DNA of 64,000 bases from positions 48,439,947 to 48,503,946 of the forward strand of contig CM047806.1 in NCBI GenBank assembly GCA_026214975.1. The letters run 5' to 3'. Origin of the DNA: Gentiana macrophylla. Lineage: Eukaryota > Streptophyta > Magnoliopsida > Gentianales > Gentianaceae. Of this stretch, positions 54,224-64,000 are shown piece by piece. Positions within the stretch are counted from its first letter, which is position 1; every line of letters begins with the position of its first letter. Under the pieces are notes generated by a model, which worked only from the letters and a program-made list of their open reading frames with translations, made no database searches and was not told the origin of the DNA. Position numbers and translations under genes: made by a program.

Positions 54224-55929
54224 TGGGCAAACTAACTCTCAACCGATTATGCAGACGGGTCGATTCTTTAGCATAAAGCTACTGAAGTCGAGTCGAACCC
54301 AAAGGAATATGGTTGTGAATACCAAAGCAAACTTCAAACTTAGTCTAAGAAAATCGATGGTTGAAAAGGTTTATACAACTACAACGACATTAAAAGCGAT
54401 TAGTAACGTAGTTTAACTAATGGAGAGGACATAGCCGAACCATGATCCATCTAGCTAGTTTCAACCCTAAGGATAGACAAAACCGGGAGTGTGCATTAAA
54501 ACAAACGAGCTCTTGCAAACGATCTCACGGGTGCGTGCTCCTAATTGGGGTGCTAAGATCTGAACAACTCTCCTTTAACACCCTATGCCATGTTAACTAC
54601 CATTCCCTTTAGAAGATTCCCTAACAAGACATGATACGCACTAGAGCCGCTTAAACATTAAAACGAGTAACCTCACTTTGGGCCCGGGCTTAACAACTAA
54701 GCCGGGTCTACTCCGCGATCCTAGAACCCCTTATCCCACATCTTCCCGCAGAACAACTCATATAAGGTTGTTGTGTGTGATATTTGACCTAGGTAGCTAA
54801 TCTAGCCCAAATCCGTTATAACAAGTTCTAAGACGTGAAATATGCAAGATAAAACATTAAAAAGCACCACCCACTCCCAATTTCATCACCCAAATGGTGA
54901 TTTCACCAAATTTCACATGATTCGGCTATGAAAAGGGATTAGCTACTCATTATACTAATTAAAACATACATATAACAGTAAATAAAATCCATAGGAGGTA
55001 AGGGAGAGAAGAAATATACCATAAAATCGAGAAATCCAAGTTTGAGATCCAAAAGTACAAAATAGAGAAGTAATTAAAAGGTGGAGTCTTTGAGTTTGGA
55101 ATTGAGATTTGAGCTCAGAAAGAGTAGAATCTAACTATATTTAAGCTAATCTAAGCTAAGAGAAAGTGTTTTAAACTACTACAAAAATCAAGCAAAAGAG
55201 GGGCTAGGGTTAGCTAAGAGAGGGGAGAATATATAAGTGAAATTCGATGGAAGGGGGTATTTATAGGGGCAAAAATCTGCAGAAAAATGACTCCAAATGC
55301 CAGTTTGGAGGTCCCCAAACGCGCGTTTCGCTTCAGGTGCACTCTGTCCAAAATTAGCAGTTTGAAACGCCGGTTTGAGAGTTGAAACGCGTGTTTGAGA
55401 TGATGCAGTTTTCTGGCTGCAGAAAAACCATGATATCTTCCCGTGTAGAACTCCGATTTGAGTGATTTAAAATGCGTTGGAAAGATCTTTCAATTATCTA
55501 CAACTTTCATAAAGAATACATAACCAGAAAAAACCTCCATTATAGGTCAAATTACTGCTGAACAGAACATAGGGGTTGAGATACTAACACTTCTCCCCCC
55601 TTTTCTTCATTTTTCTTCTTCCTAGGTTCATTTTTGCACCTTGATCATACTTCTCATCATAAATCTTCGCCTTCGGGTTTTCTTGACACCTAGACCTACA
55701 ATCTCATGAGCGAACAAGACACACAAGCGATTACGGAGGGTAAAGTGCTCGGAATGGGGTTAATATCATCGAAAAAGGTAGTAAACCATCAAAGCGACGG
55801 ATTTACTCCCCGTGCTATAAACTCACGATATTACCCCAAAAACGGTCTAGAAACACCAAGAAACGTGCTAAAAGTGTGGTAAACGGGGGTAGAAAATGCA
55901 CCGGAATCACGTAAAGTTGACTCCCATCA
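54224..55929 (-). repeat. Solo LTR related to the level 3a gypsy LTR
   Basis: About 1.7 kb. Shares ordered blocks with 4967-6636: AGCCGAAC, ACGGGTGC, ACTCCTAATT-like, CTAGAGCCGCT, CCCCTTATCCCACATCT, and the same end GTTGACTCCCATCA. TATA on the minus strand (CTATAAATAC, about 55258-55267) lies below palindromes AAACGCGCGTTT (55316), AAACGCCGGTTT (55367) and AAACGCGTGTTT (55386). Flanks are aaccg and aacac, so the duplication is imperfect or the left end is slightly off. No internal region remains. Confidence 0.75.
55258..55267 (-). promoter_or_regulatory. TATA box of the solo LTR
   Basis: CTATAAATAC on the minus strand, 50-130 bases below three AAACG-CGTTT palindromes. Confidence 0.5.
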
Positions 55930-55995
55930 AACACCAATTTTCTCTGGTTTACAAAATCTCAGCATAAAATCAACTGCATCTATTGTACAATATTA

Positions 55996-56308
55996 AGAGA
56001 ACTTGCATCAGATTCTCTAAAATAATACTCTACTTTACAGTTTTAAATATATATTTTCTAGTTTACGGAATCTCTACCAAAGATAAAATGCATCAGATTC
56101 TCTATTTTACATAATGAGTTAGATACAAAAGAAAATTTACAGAATCTGGATAAATGTTGTAGATGTAAAAGAAATTTTACAGAATCTGTAGTTCACAGTA
56201 AATGTAGAGTATCTACTGCAGTACTACTTTTTCTAAATATGAATGTTGAAAATCTTTAAAATATAGTTTTTACAGGATTTACGGTATCTACTATCGCAAG
56301 TCTTTCTA
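55996..56308. mobile_element. MITE with TAGAAAGACTTGC ends, copy 1
   Basis: About 313 bp, non-coding, rich in TTTACAG(A)ATCT phrases. It aligns over its length with the reverse complement of 58344-58717. Right end in reverse complement reads TAGAAAGACTTGCG, the same as the outer end of copy 2. Confidence 0.7.
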
Positions 56309-57040
56309 AAATCCTAATTTTTTCAATTGTTTTCATATAATTGGTGGAATATTTTAGCAATTGTATTCGATAGTATATTTGAGTTTAAATTTGGAAGCCA
56401 ACTTTATTTCCGTTTCTAATTTTTATTATTATATAGTAATAATGCTAAGTCAAGTTTATTGCAATTATAAGCCCTCAAAAAAAAAAAGTTTATTCCAACC
56501 ATAACTTTTTATTATCTTAGTGTATTGTTAATTAATTTATTCTTATATAATATAGTTCTTATGCTATTATATTTTAGCATATAAGAAAGTTTTATTTTTT
56601 CATAAATTTAAAATATTTTGTCATGCTACATGCCTACACGTGGGTAAGAAATGGAAAATTTAAGATTAATAAAGAAAAAGAATTCGGGGAGAAAAGGGAG
56701 AGTGGAATATCAATGATCGAGTCTGCAGTATCGCTTTATACGCTAAATGTCTAGACTTGTGTTTAGAATCTAAATGTACATATTGACTAAAGAGACCATT
56801 CTGTACAAGCATTTTAGATGGATCTGGACTGTTAGAATCTCTAAAATTAGATTTCTTATCATTTCTGATTCTACTACTGAAGTCTTTCACAGGGGTAGAG
56901 AGAGAACAGTACAGTTAAATAACAACACATATATACATATCATGAATACTTTTCTACAATCACTTAGCGTATGTTGTATGAATAGAAATTTCATTCGCCT
57001 CTACTAGCTTCCAGTAGTACATCCTTGCACAAATAAGGTT
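56309..57040. other. Intergenic DNA, nothing recognised
   Basis: AT-rich; short ORFs only. Lies between the two inverted MITE copies. Confidence 0.4.
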
Positions 57041-58293
57041 TGTTACATCAATATCAGAGGACACTGCGCATGGTGAAGACTGCACCACGACAAGATAAGC
57101 ACCCATGAAAGGGCATGGGCTTAGGTCCCCGTGTGGGAGTTACACGAGTCCCAGGACACTAAAGTCAAGTGGAGGTGTAATATTCCTCATGCTTCGAAAA
57201 GTAAATGTGCCTCACCAATGATAATGATGTTTTAGCTTTTAGACACATGCATATGTATTTATGAATTTAAGTCTAACCACCTGGTTCATTCACATAAAAT
57301 GCATCTTATGGACATTCTAATTACACTACCTAGCACGTTGTAAAGAGATCAATGACTATTAAGTCAACGTCCGCAAGGACTAAACAAAGCGCATTCGGTG
57401 CTCACCTCTCCCTGCAGAGGGTCTCGATTAGGGTGTTGAGTCAATGCTACCAAAAGTCGTGAGTTAGACATTGCAACATATCATGTAATGCCCTCAAAGG
57501 CATGCGTACCAAGTCACAGAGAATAACACATCAAAACATGCTTAAACATTGTTGTAAGGAGTGGCCTATGTTCATAAGGCCATATCATATCGTTTTAGCA
57601 TTCAAAAATAGGCTAAACAGTGCTTCTAGAATATAGGCCCACACCTACGGGTCCTTAAATGCTCGTCCAGCATGCCTGGAAAACTTCCAAGCTCCCCGAA
57701 TCGGTAGGTGCCCGCATAACAAGATGGTAGGTGCTCGCCTACAAGAACATAGAGTACGTCCTGGAAAAAGGGTCATAGGCGCACGCCAATCAGTTCTGCA
57801 ACCAGAATCTGCAGATTTTCAACATGCACGATTACTGCGATTTTCGCTCAAATTTGGACTTTCTAGTCCAAAATTAGCACCCTTTGGGTACCAAAACATC
57901 TCCAAACCCGCATTAAACATACATATACAATCCAACAATAATAATAACACAAACACAACAAGCAAACCCGATTTTAGAACACCCTCTTACCTTAATTCGG
58001 TAAGAAAGCGATCCAAAAGCAACTCAATGATGATTCTGCGATTCCTCAACTTCTACATAATTTATATGAACTAAAAACGCCATTCTACGATTACTAAAGC
58101 ATGAGAAATAATCTAAAACACCTAACCTCGATTTCTACCAAGAACGATTAAAATTCTAATTTTAAGGCTAAATTGAAAACTTACGGAATCAAGAATAATT
58201 TGGTGTGGAAGCGTTCGTTTGCGATGAGACGATGATTTCCGTCTTACGTAGTGCGCCCAAAATCTGAAGGATTAGCCGTGCAATTGAAGATTC

Positions 58294-58322
58294 TTCTTCT
58301 TTTTTTTTTTTTTTTTTTTTTT
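58294..58322. repeat. Poly-T run
   Basis: Near-pure T run of about 29 bases next to MITE copy 2. Confidence 0.9.
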
Positions 58323-58343
58323 CCCTAAAAAGCGGCATGAAAA

Positions 58344-58602
58344 CTAAGAAAGCTTCTGCGGTAGATCATCTGTAAATCCTTTAAAAACAGTATTTTAAAG
58401 ATTTCAACATTTAGATTTAAGAAAAGCATCACTGCAGTAGATACTATACAATTTACTGTAAATTACAGATTCTGTAAAATTTTACATCGACCTACCGCAT
58501 TTATCCAGATTATGTGTATTTTCCCTTATTATATCTAACTTACTTATGTAAAAAATAGAGAATCGATGCGTTTAAATCTTAGATAGAGATTACATAAACT
58601 AG

Positions 58603-58670
<68 letters not shown>

Positions 58671-58717
58671 CTGTAAAATAAGTATTATTTTAGAAAGATC
58701 GATGCAAGTCTTTCTAG
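58344..58717. mobile_element. MITE with TAGAAAGACTTGC ends, copy 2 (inverted)
   Basis: About 374 bp, reverse complement of 55996-56308 with a 62-base AT run (58607-58668) expanded inside it at the place where copy 1 has a short TATATATAT. Ends CTAAGAAAGCTTCTGC and GCAAGTCTTTCTAG. Confidence 0.7.
58607..58668. repeat. AT microsatellite inside MITE copy 2
   Basis: (TA) run of 62 bases. MITE copy 1 has only a few repeats at this place, so it expanded after the copies separated. Confidence 0.95.
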
Positions 58718-58897
58718 CGAGGGAGCTAATGAGGATTATTTCCTTAAATACTTATTATTAAATCGTTTTAATAATTAATCCTTTATAATAATTAATTTCC
58801 TTTTAATTATTTAATTAGGTTAAACGTAAATAGGAAATAAATATAATTTAAATCTCATTTACCATTTTACCTTTTCATAAAAATTCAGGGTGTTACA

Positions 58898-59329
58898 ATT
58901 GAATAGATCTTTTGACATAAGTTTCAAAACATAGTAATTCTTTCACCATCCTATATGATATTTTTGTGACGTGATTTTCGAGATCATCTTCGTAAAAACA
59001 ACGAAAAAGTTGATCTACCTATTGAATTTTTAGTAGAATGTGTGCTTGTAATGAAACAATGAAATAATAGATTTGGAGTATATATATTCCACTATTGTGA
59101 ATAGTGAATTTGGATGTTGATTTTATTATTTCACGGCAGCGAATAATGGACTTCAGGTAGAGAATAATGGATTTTGAGGGTTCCGAACAGTGAATTTGGA
59201 CAGATTTAGCATACTTTTTTTATAGCATTTTCCCACCTAAAGCCCTTTGGTAAAAACACCATCTCGTCACTCATTTCAGAAGTCTGCGGATTTTCATACC
59301 ATGTTTGAATTATTAGAAGAACTTATAAG
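58898..59329. other. Intergenic DNA, nothing recognised
   Basis: AT-rich, with three similar phrases of the type GTGAATTTGGA or AATAATGGATTT around 59098-59205. Confidence 0.35.
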
Positions 59330-59870
59330 ACTTGACGAAGAAGAAGAGACTGTTCGTGTTCTTTGTCTGTTATGGAACATATGGAAGACTAAATAATTGG
59401 GTTTTTGAGGAAAAAAAAGTGCATATAAGCTCAATAGTTGCGCACTCTGATGTGGAAGCAGCTGGAAATTTGTCTGCTACTTTGCGATCGTCATCACACA
59501 CTTGGACCTCTCGTTGATGTCAAATGGGTGCCCACCACCTTCGGATTCTCTAAAGTTTAATGTGGATTTGACTTTAGGTAATGATAAGGCAACGATTGGT
59601 TGTGTGCTCCGTTGTAGTCAAGGAGCAATCATCCGAAATTTTGAAAAAGTCAGAAGGTGGCCATGATGTGTAAGTTGGAGAAGCGCTTGCTATTTAAAGT
59701 GCATTGGTGTTTACGTTATCTTGGGGTTTTCGGGGTGAACTTTGATAGAGCCTCTAGATCATCCATCATCGTCTTTTATTCAAGTGGAGGTTTATTCTTA
59801 TCTTGAAAGCATCATAGTAGATTCGATGTGATTTTGACGCAAAGATCTCGAGGCGGATAAGCGATAATTA
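59330..59870 (+). pseudogene. LINE remnant: RT C-terminus and RNase H
   Basis: Plus strand. LCLLWNIWKTK followed after a frame change by NNWVFEEKKV matches the end of plant LINE reverse transcriptases. PPPSDSLKFNVDLTLGNDKA with IGCVLRCSQGAIIRNF and GEALAI-x-SALVFTLSWGF matches the RVT_3 type RNase H of these elements. Several stops and shifts. No poly-A tail or target duplication was identified. Confidence 0.7.
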
Positions 59871-60167
59871 AAGATTTTTAAAGAGACAAATAAAAAATAA
59901 AAGTGGGCAAACAACATGTATATATATTATTAGATTTTTTTGGATTGAGGGAAGAGGCGATTCTCTCTCTTGCTATATATATAAGTCCCACCGAGTAGAT
60001 TATCGTGAACTCTTGCCGGCTTTCATGGCTGTTTATTTTTCTTTCATTAAAAAACAAAACAATGTGTTTGTCCATTTAATTTCTTGTTAGAGAAAGTGCC
60101 GTCTTAATGATGTGTGGAATGGAGCCGTGCAACCATTCTCCCGTTATTAAATCTTGTTTAATGGATG

Positions 60168-60171
<4 letters not shown>

Positions 60172-60231
<60 letters not shown>
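60172..60231. repeat. AT microsatellite 380 bp upstream of the SCPL gene
   Basis: 60 bases of alternating A and T. The flanks TTGAATA and TATTCAA extend the symmetry, so the locus is a long perfect palindrome. A shorter run follows at 60399-60416. Confidence 0.95.
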
Positions 60232-60236
<5 letters not shown>

Positions 60237-60614
60237 GTGATTTCTCTATTTTTCCTGTTTATTATCACTCCTTATCAATAAACCTGAATTCTAATATGAG
60301 TCAACAAAAAAAAAAAAAACGAAAACCTCATGTACAAAATATAAAAACAATAAAAAAAAAAAAGAGAAATGGAATCAGCAAGTCCCATCGTGGAGTAGAT
60401 ATATATATATATATATTTCTTCTCCGAACACCCAACAAGACAAAACTTTCAATGACCCAACAAGAAAATAGTGTTTTTTTTTTTCCTCCTCCCCCCTTCT
60501 CCTTCTAACTTGTAAGTAGAAACAAAATAATATATTCTGGCTGAGACTACGTTTGCTGGGATATATCGTTGGAGCAAATTAAAGAAAGTAATTAATTGTA
60601 GTTGGAGCCTAGAA
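60232..60614 (+). promoter_or_regulatory. Upstream region of the SCPL gene
   Basis: AT-rich with poly-A (60306-60320, 60349-60362), a short AT run (60399-60416) and a T/C-rich tract (60474-60506). A weak TATA candidate (AATAATATATTC, about 60525) stands 90 bases above the start codon. No firm transcription start can be given. Confidence 0.35.
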
Positions 60615-63481
60615 ATGGACGGTGGCATGCTTCAGTATAGATGGAAGAAGAAGGTGTATATGTTTCACGTTCATATTCTTCTTGTGTGTATGCACCTCTT
60701 ACTGTTACTTGAAGTAGATTCCACTTCCACAGTTAGTTTTCTCCCTGGTTTTCATGGACCGCTTCCTTTCCAACTTCAGACTGGGTGCGTCACTTCACTA
60801 ATTCACTATATATATATATATATATTTCTGGATTATATTTATATATATATATATATACTACAAATGATGAACCATATATACATACATACATCAGCACAAA
60901 ATATTGAATTGAAATTTGAATGATTTTTGAATTGTGTGATGCAGGTATATAGGAGTTGGTGAAAAAGAGGATGTGCAATTGTTTTATTACTTCATAAAGT
61001 CTGAATCTGATAATAATCCTGAAAAGGACCCTCTTTTGCTTTGGCTAGCTGGTGGTCCTGGATGCAGTGGATTCTCTGGCCTTGTTTATGAGATAGGTGT
61101 GAAACCAAGCATGCACCCTCTTTTTAATAATTTTTTTGGCCTAGAAATCATCCACTTAAAATAGAGCAGTTGTGGAAATATGTGTTAGTTTAGATGGAAT
61201 ATTATCACTAATAATCAACATAATTTAGTCATGCTCTGTTTCTTTTACCTGTTATATTGAGTGATATTGGTTTCCCTTGGGAAATTCTGTTTTTTCCAAT
61301 AGGCCTATTTTTAGTTGAACTACAGCACTTCTAGTGTTGATTACATGGAATATTCATTCATCTCTTACATATTTCAGGGCCAATAAAGTTTGATCCTGTG
61401 CTATGTCCTGGGACTGTTCCCAAGTTGTCATTAAATCCTCATTCTTGGACAAAGGTAGATATCGCAGTACCACGTGACTCGATCCTTTTCGCAAAATTTT
61501 GGGTTCCAAAATGTTCTTTTATATTTTGTTATTCCTACCTATATATGTTACCTAATGCTGGAAGTTGCTTTATTTACAGATAGCAAACATTATATTTTTG
61601 GATTTGCCTGTGGGTACTGGATTTTCTTATGGAACAACTCCCGAAGCTTCTCATTCTACTGATCTACAAGCATGTGATCAAGCCTACGAGTTTCTCAGAA
61701 AGGTGCGGTTTCTTTTCGTGCAATGCATCCCATTTCTCAAGTTATGAGTGTAGATAATGTGTCTCTGTGTGTTTAATGGAATTCCGTCAAATGCATCCCA
61801 TTTCTCAAGTTTTCTCAGTTTAATCTCTCATTTGGGTGCGCGGGATTTCACGTAGCGCAACCAGAACTACAATAAACATGAATTGCGTGCTTTTTCTTTT
61901 TATTTCTCTCTGAAGAAGTATAGAGTGTAGTTTTTTGACGATTTGGTAGACGGTATGCAGTGGATTGTTGAGCATCCAGATTACATGTTCAATCCAGTGT
62001 TCGTAGGTGGAGATTCTTACTCAGGCATTACTGTGCCCATTGTCACGCAGCTTATATCTGATGGTAAGCGATTTGTATCGGAATTAGATTTTCATGTAGG
62101 ATGATGCACTCGGACTAAAAATATATATATAAAATATCGGTGTGGTGCAGGAAATGATGCTGGGGTAGAGCCAAGGATTGACCTCAAGGTAATTTGTGTT
62201 TTTTTCAATCACATTTTCATATCTAAATATCTTCACATGCAGTTGAAGATAAGTGGATGGATTTGAATGTTGAATGTCTTTCAGGGATACTCGTTGGGAA
62301 ACCCAATGGTATCGGGTACTGAAATAAACTACCGCGTCCAGTTTGCTCACGGTAAAGGCTTGATTTCTGATGAATTCTATGAGGTCGGTTTTACTCGATA
62401 TCTGACAAACTTGTGTTTTCTGTATTATATTATTATTGGTCCATATAAACTAGCTAATAACTGTGGTTAAAAAATTCATAAACACAGACCTTGAAGAAAA
62501 CCTGTGGAGAAACAAATTACTTCATAGATCCTCCTAATGCCCTCTGCAGTAAATATGTGGACTACTTTGAACAGGCAGGCAAACATACATTATATTTCTG
62601 TGTAACTTTATATTTGTTGATCAAACCGCTAAGTAACACGACATGGACGCATTACGTACGTACATGCGCGCCTTTTTTTTGCAGCTGGTGAGCAATCTTG
62701 ATTCTGCACATATTTTGGAGCCTAATTGTCCTCTTGTGAGTCCAAAGCCAAACAAATTATCATCATATGGTGCAAGATCTCTCTACGAAATCCTACGTAT
62801 TAAACCTCAACATCTCAATCATCAATGTACTCCGTATACTTGTCGTGTAAGTATGTAGATCTTGTGTGTTCAAGAAACTTTGGTTGAAATTCTTGAATAT
62901 AAAATTCTTAATGTTCCTGGTGATTGTAGATGGACAGTTATCACCTTTCTTATTATTGGGCTAATGATGAGCGTGTCCGAGCAGCCCTGCATGTCCGGAA
63001 GGTTCGGTTTTTTTGTGTACCCTTCAGTTAGAATTGGAATTCATGGGCTTAATTATTATCTCTTACAAATTTATGCACACAGGGTACTAAGGGGATGTGG
63101 GAAAGATGCAGTAAAAGTTTGTCTTACACAACGACACGAGGGGACAGTCTATCGTACATTGCAAACCTTAGCATAAAGGGATACAGATCCCTTATATACA
63201 GGTAAAAAAATCATTGTGTCGCTGTACATTTTGTAGACCCGTTAATCATTAATTATTGATTAATACGAGCCTCATTCATAATCATACATTCATCACTGGT
63301 GTATATGAGCTTGTTTCATAGCATAATCTGTGCTTAATTAACTAACAAGTAGAGTGTTCTGATTCAGCGGAGACCATGACATGTTGATACCCTTTTTTGG
63401 AACTGAAGCATGGATTAGGTCACTAAAGTACCCCATTGTTGATGATTGGCGACAATGGATAGTTGAAGGCCAAGTTGCCGG
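60615..63481 (+). CDS. Serine carboxypeptidase-like protein, acyltransferase-type clade; 12 exons, 3' end outside window
   Basis: Exons: 60615-60784, 60945-61096, 61378-61454, 61580-61702, 61961-62063, 62151-62188, 62285-62383, 62488-62574, 62685-62846, 62930-63001, 63083-63201, 63368-63481. They join without a stop to 438 codons plus two bases. Residues about 17-32 are a hydrophobic signal peptide, so the product enters the secretory pathway, probably the vacuole. Motifs: [14 protein letters not shown] (exons 1-2), [17 protein letters not shown] (exon 2), [13 protein letters not shown] (exon 4), [11 protein letters not shown] with catalytic Ser about 193 (exon 5), [19 protein letters not shown] (exons 10-11), [13 protein letters not shown] with the catalytic Asp (exons 11-12). 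The His is expected in the missing last exon of about 40 residues. GDSYSG rather than GESYAG points to the SCPL acyltransferases that use glucose esters in phenolic and other specialised metabolism; the substrate cannot be told. All introns are GT-AG except the one after exon 8, which starts GC. Start chosen: first Met before the signal peptide; Met 5 and Met 16 are alternatives. Confidence 0.9.
60785..60944 (+). other. SCPL intron 1 with two short AT microsatellites
   Basis: (TA) runs at about 60808-60825 and 60839-60856. Donor GGTGCGTC, acceptor GATGCAG; the split codon is Gly 57. Confidence 0.8.
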
Positions 63482-64000
63482 GTTAGTTCACATTTCTTAA
63501 CACACTTTTTTTTTTTTTTTTCCCAATATTAACCTTTAAATTTTCGCTCTTATTTATTCTGGCTTAAATTTAGGCACAATTTCGAATTTTTCCTGTCAGA
63601 ACTTGAGTCAGAAGGTATAAAATATACTTTCTGACCGATATTGGATCTAGAAAACACTTGAATTCTGACTGATATTAAGTCAGAATAACCTACCATATTC
63701 TGATTTATGTAAGGTCAGAATAGCATATACTGTGTGAAAAGATGCTCCATTTCTCGGTCCTAATCTCTTTCACTTTTATAATGTGGTGTATGTCTTTTAC
63801 TTGTTGTATTATATATAAAAGGTGACAAAGATATGTTTGCAATTTTCAAGAGTTTTTTTAATTTTCATCTCTTAAAATTATGACAATGGACCCCTAAAAA
63901 AAAAAAAATTAATAATAATAATAATAATAATAATAAATTTTTATTTATTATTGTTTTTTTTAATGACGAGGGACATGCCAAAAGAGACATATTAATTTGG
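63482..64000 (+). other. Start of the last SCPL intron with TTCTGAC repeats and simple repeats
   Basis: Begins GTTAGTTC after exon 12 and runs past the window edge. GTCAGAA or TTCTGAC type heptamers occur in both orientations about seven times between 63595 and 63725. A poly-T run lies at about 63507-63522, poly-A at 63894-63908, and an AAT trinucleotide run at 63909-63936. Confidence 0.75.
63909..63936. repeat. AAT trinucleotide microsatellite
   Basis: About nine units of (AAT), preceded by poly-A. Confidence 0.95.

Larger units (their letters stand above)
57041..58897 (-). repeat. Probable chromovirus (Tekay/Del-type) solo LTR
   Basis: On the minus strand it begins TGTAACACCCTGAATTTTTA, a common start of Tekay/Del LTRs, and can be closed at a matching TGTAACA end (plus TGTTACA at 57041). 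No flanking duplication was found (aggtt against attga) and no primer site follows, so the left end is uncertain. MITE copy 2 and a poly-T run lie within it. Confidence 0.45.

Noticed and set aside
57041..58897. Full chromovirus element
   Set aside because: No primer site, polypurine tract or coding sequence beside the LTR-like stretch; only a solo LTR is plausible and its left end is unsure.
60107..60508. Plus-strand ORF with an Ile-Tyr run
   Set aside because: The run is the translated AT microsatellite; the rest is low complexity.

Overview
The window is nuclear DNA of a flowering plant, most likely a eudicot: it is AT-rich, has one intron-rich serine carboxypeptidase-like (SCPL) gene, and is otherwise plant LTR retrotransposons, MITEs, decayed gene fragments and AT microsatellites. 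I cannot name the species. No rRNA, tRNA, CRISPR or prokaryotic features were seen.

Positions 1-43743 are a nest of retrotransposons inside one another, all minus-strand except one solo LTR. Level 1 is a decayed Ty1/copia element running off the left edge; its 5' LTR is split into 1479-2110 and 42451-43743. Level 2 is a large copia element with an extra 3' ORF (Sirevirus-like), 2111-42450, duplication tccat. Level 3a is a Ty3/gypsy element carrying gag and protease only, 4967-30026, duplication acagc, inside the extra ORF. Level 3b is a plus-strand solo LTR, 39048-40659, duplication ttatc, inside the copia gag start. Level 4 is an Athila-like element, 12881-29145, duplication aataa, inside the right LTR of level 3a. 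Level 4 is itself a mosaic: its outer LTRs are one type (A), but an LTR of a related type (B, 25644-27439) with its own primer-binding site sits between the A primer-binding site and gag. It keeps one fully open RT-RNase H frame and an env-like ORF with a probable promoter of its own.

Positions 43744-60100 are intergenic. They hold a CACTA TNP2 fragment; a cluster of three gene fragments (kinesin-14, CDC48, WEB family) fused or abutted with introns retained; four related Stowaway-like MITEs; a short TIR element; a solo gypsy LTR; an inverted MITE pair; a probable chromovirus LTR; and a LINE remnant.

Positions 60615-63481 are twelve exons of an apparently intact SCPL gene on the plus strand. 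The active-site Ser and Asp are present; the last exon, with the His, lies past the right edge.

The most interesting patterns are non-coding: a hairpin next to the polypurine tract that recurs five times across three gypsy types with one compensatory base-pair change, and palindromic ACG-N-CGT motifs upstream of the TATA box in four LTR types and upstream of an env-like ORF promoter.
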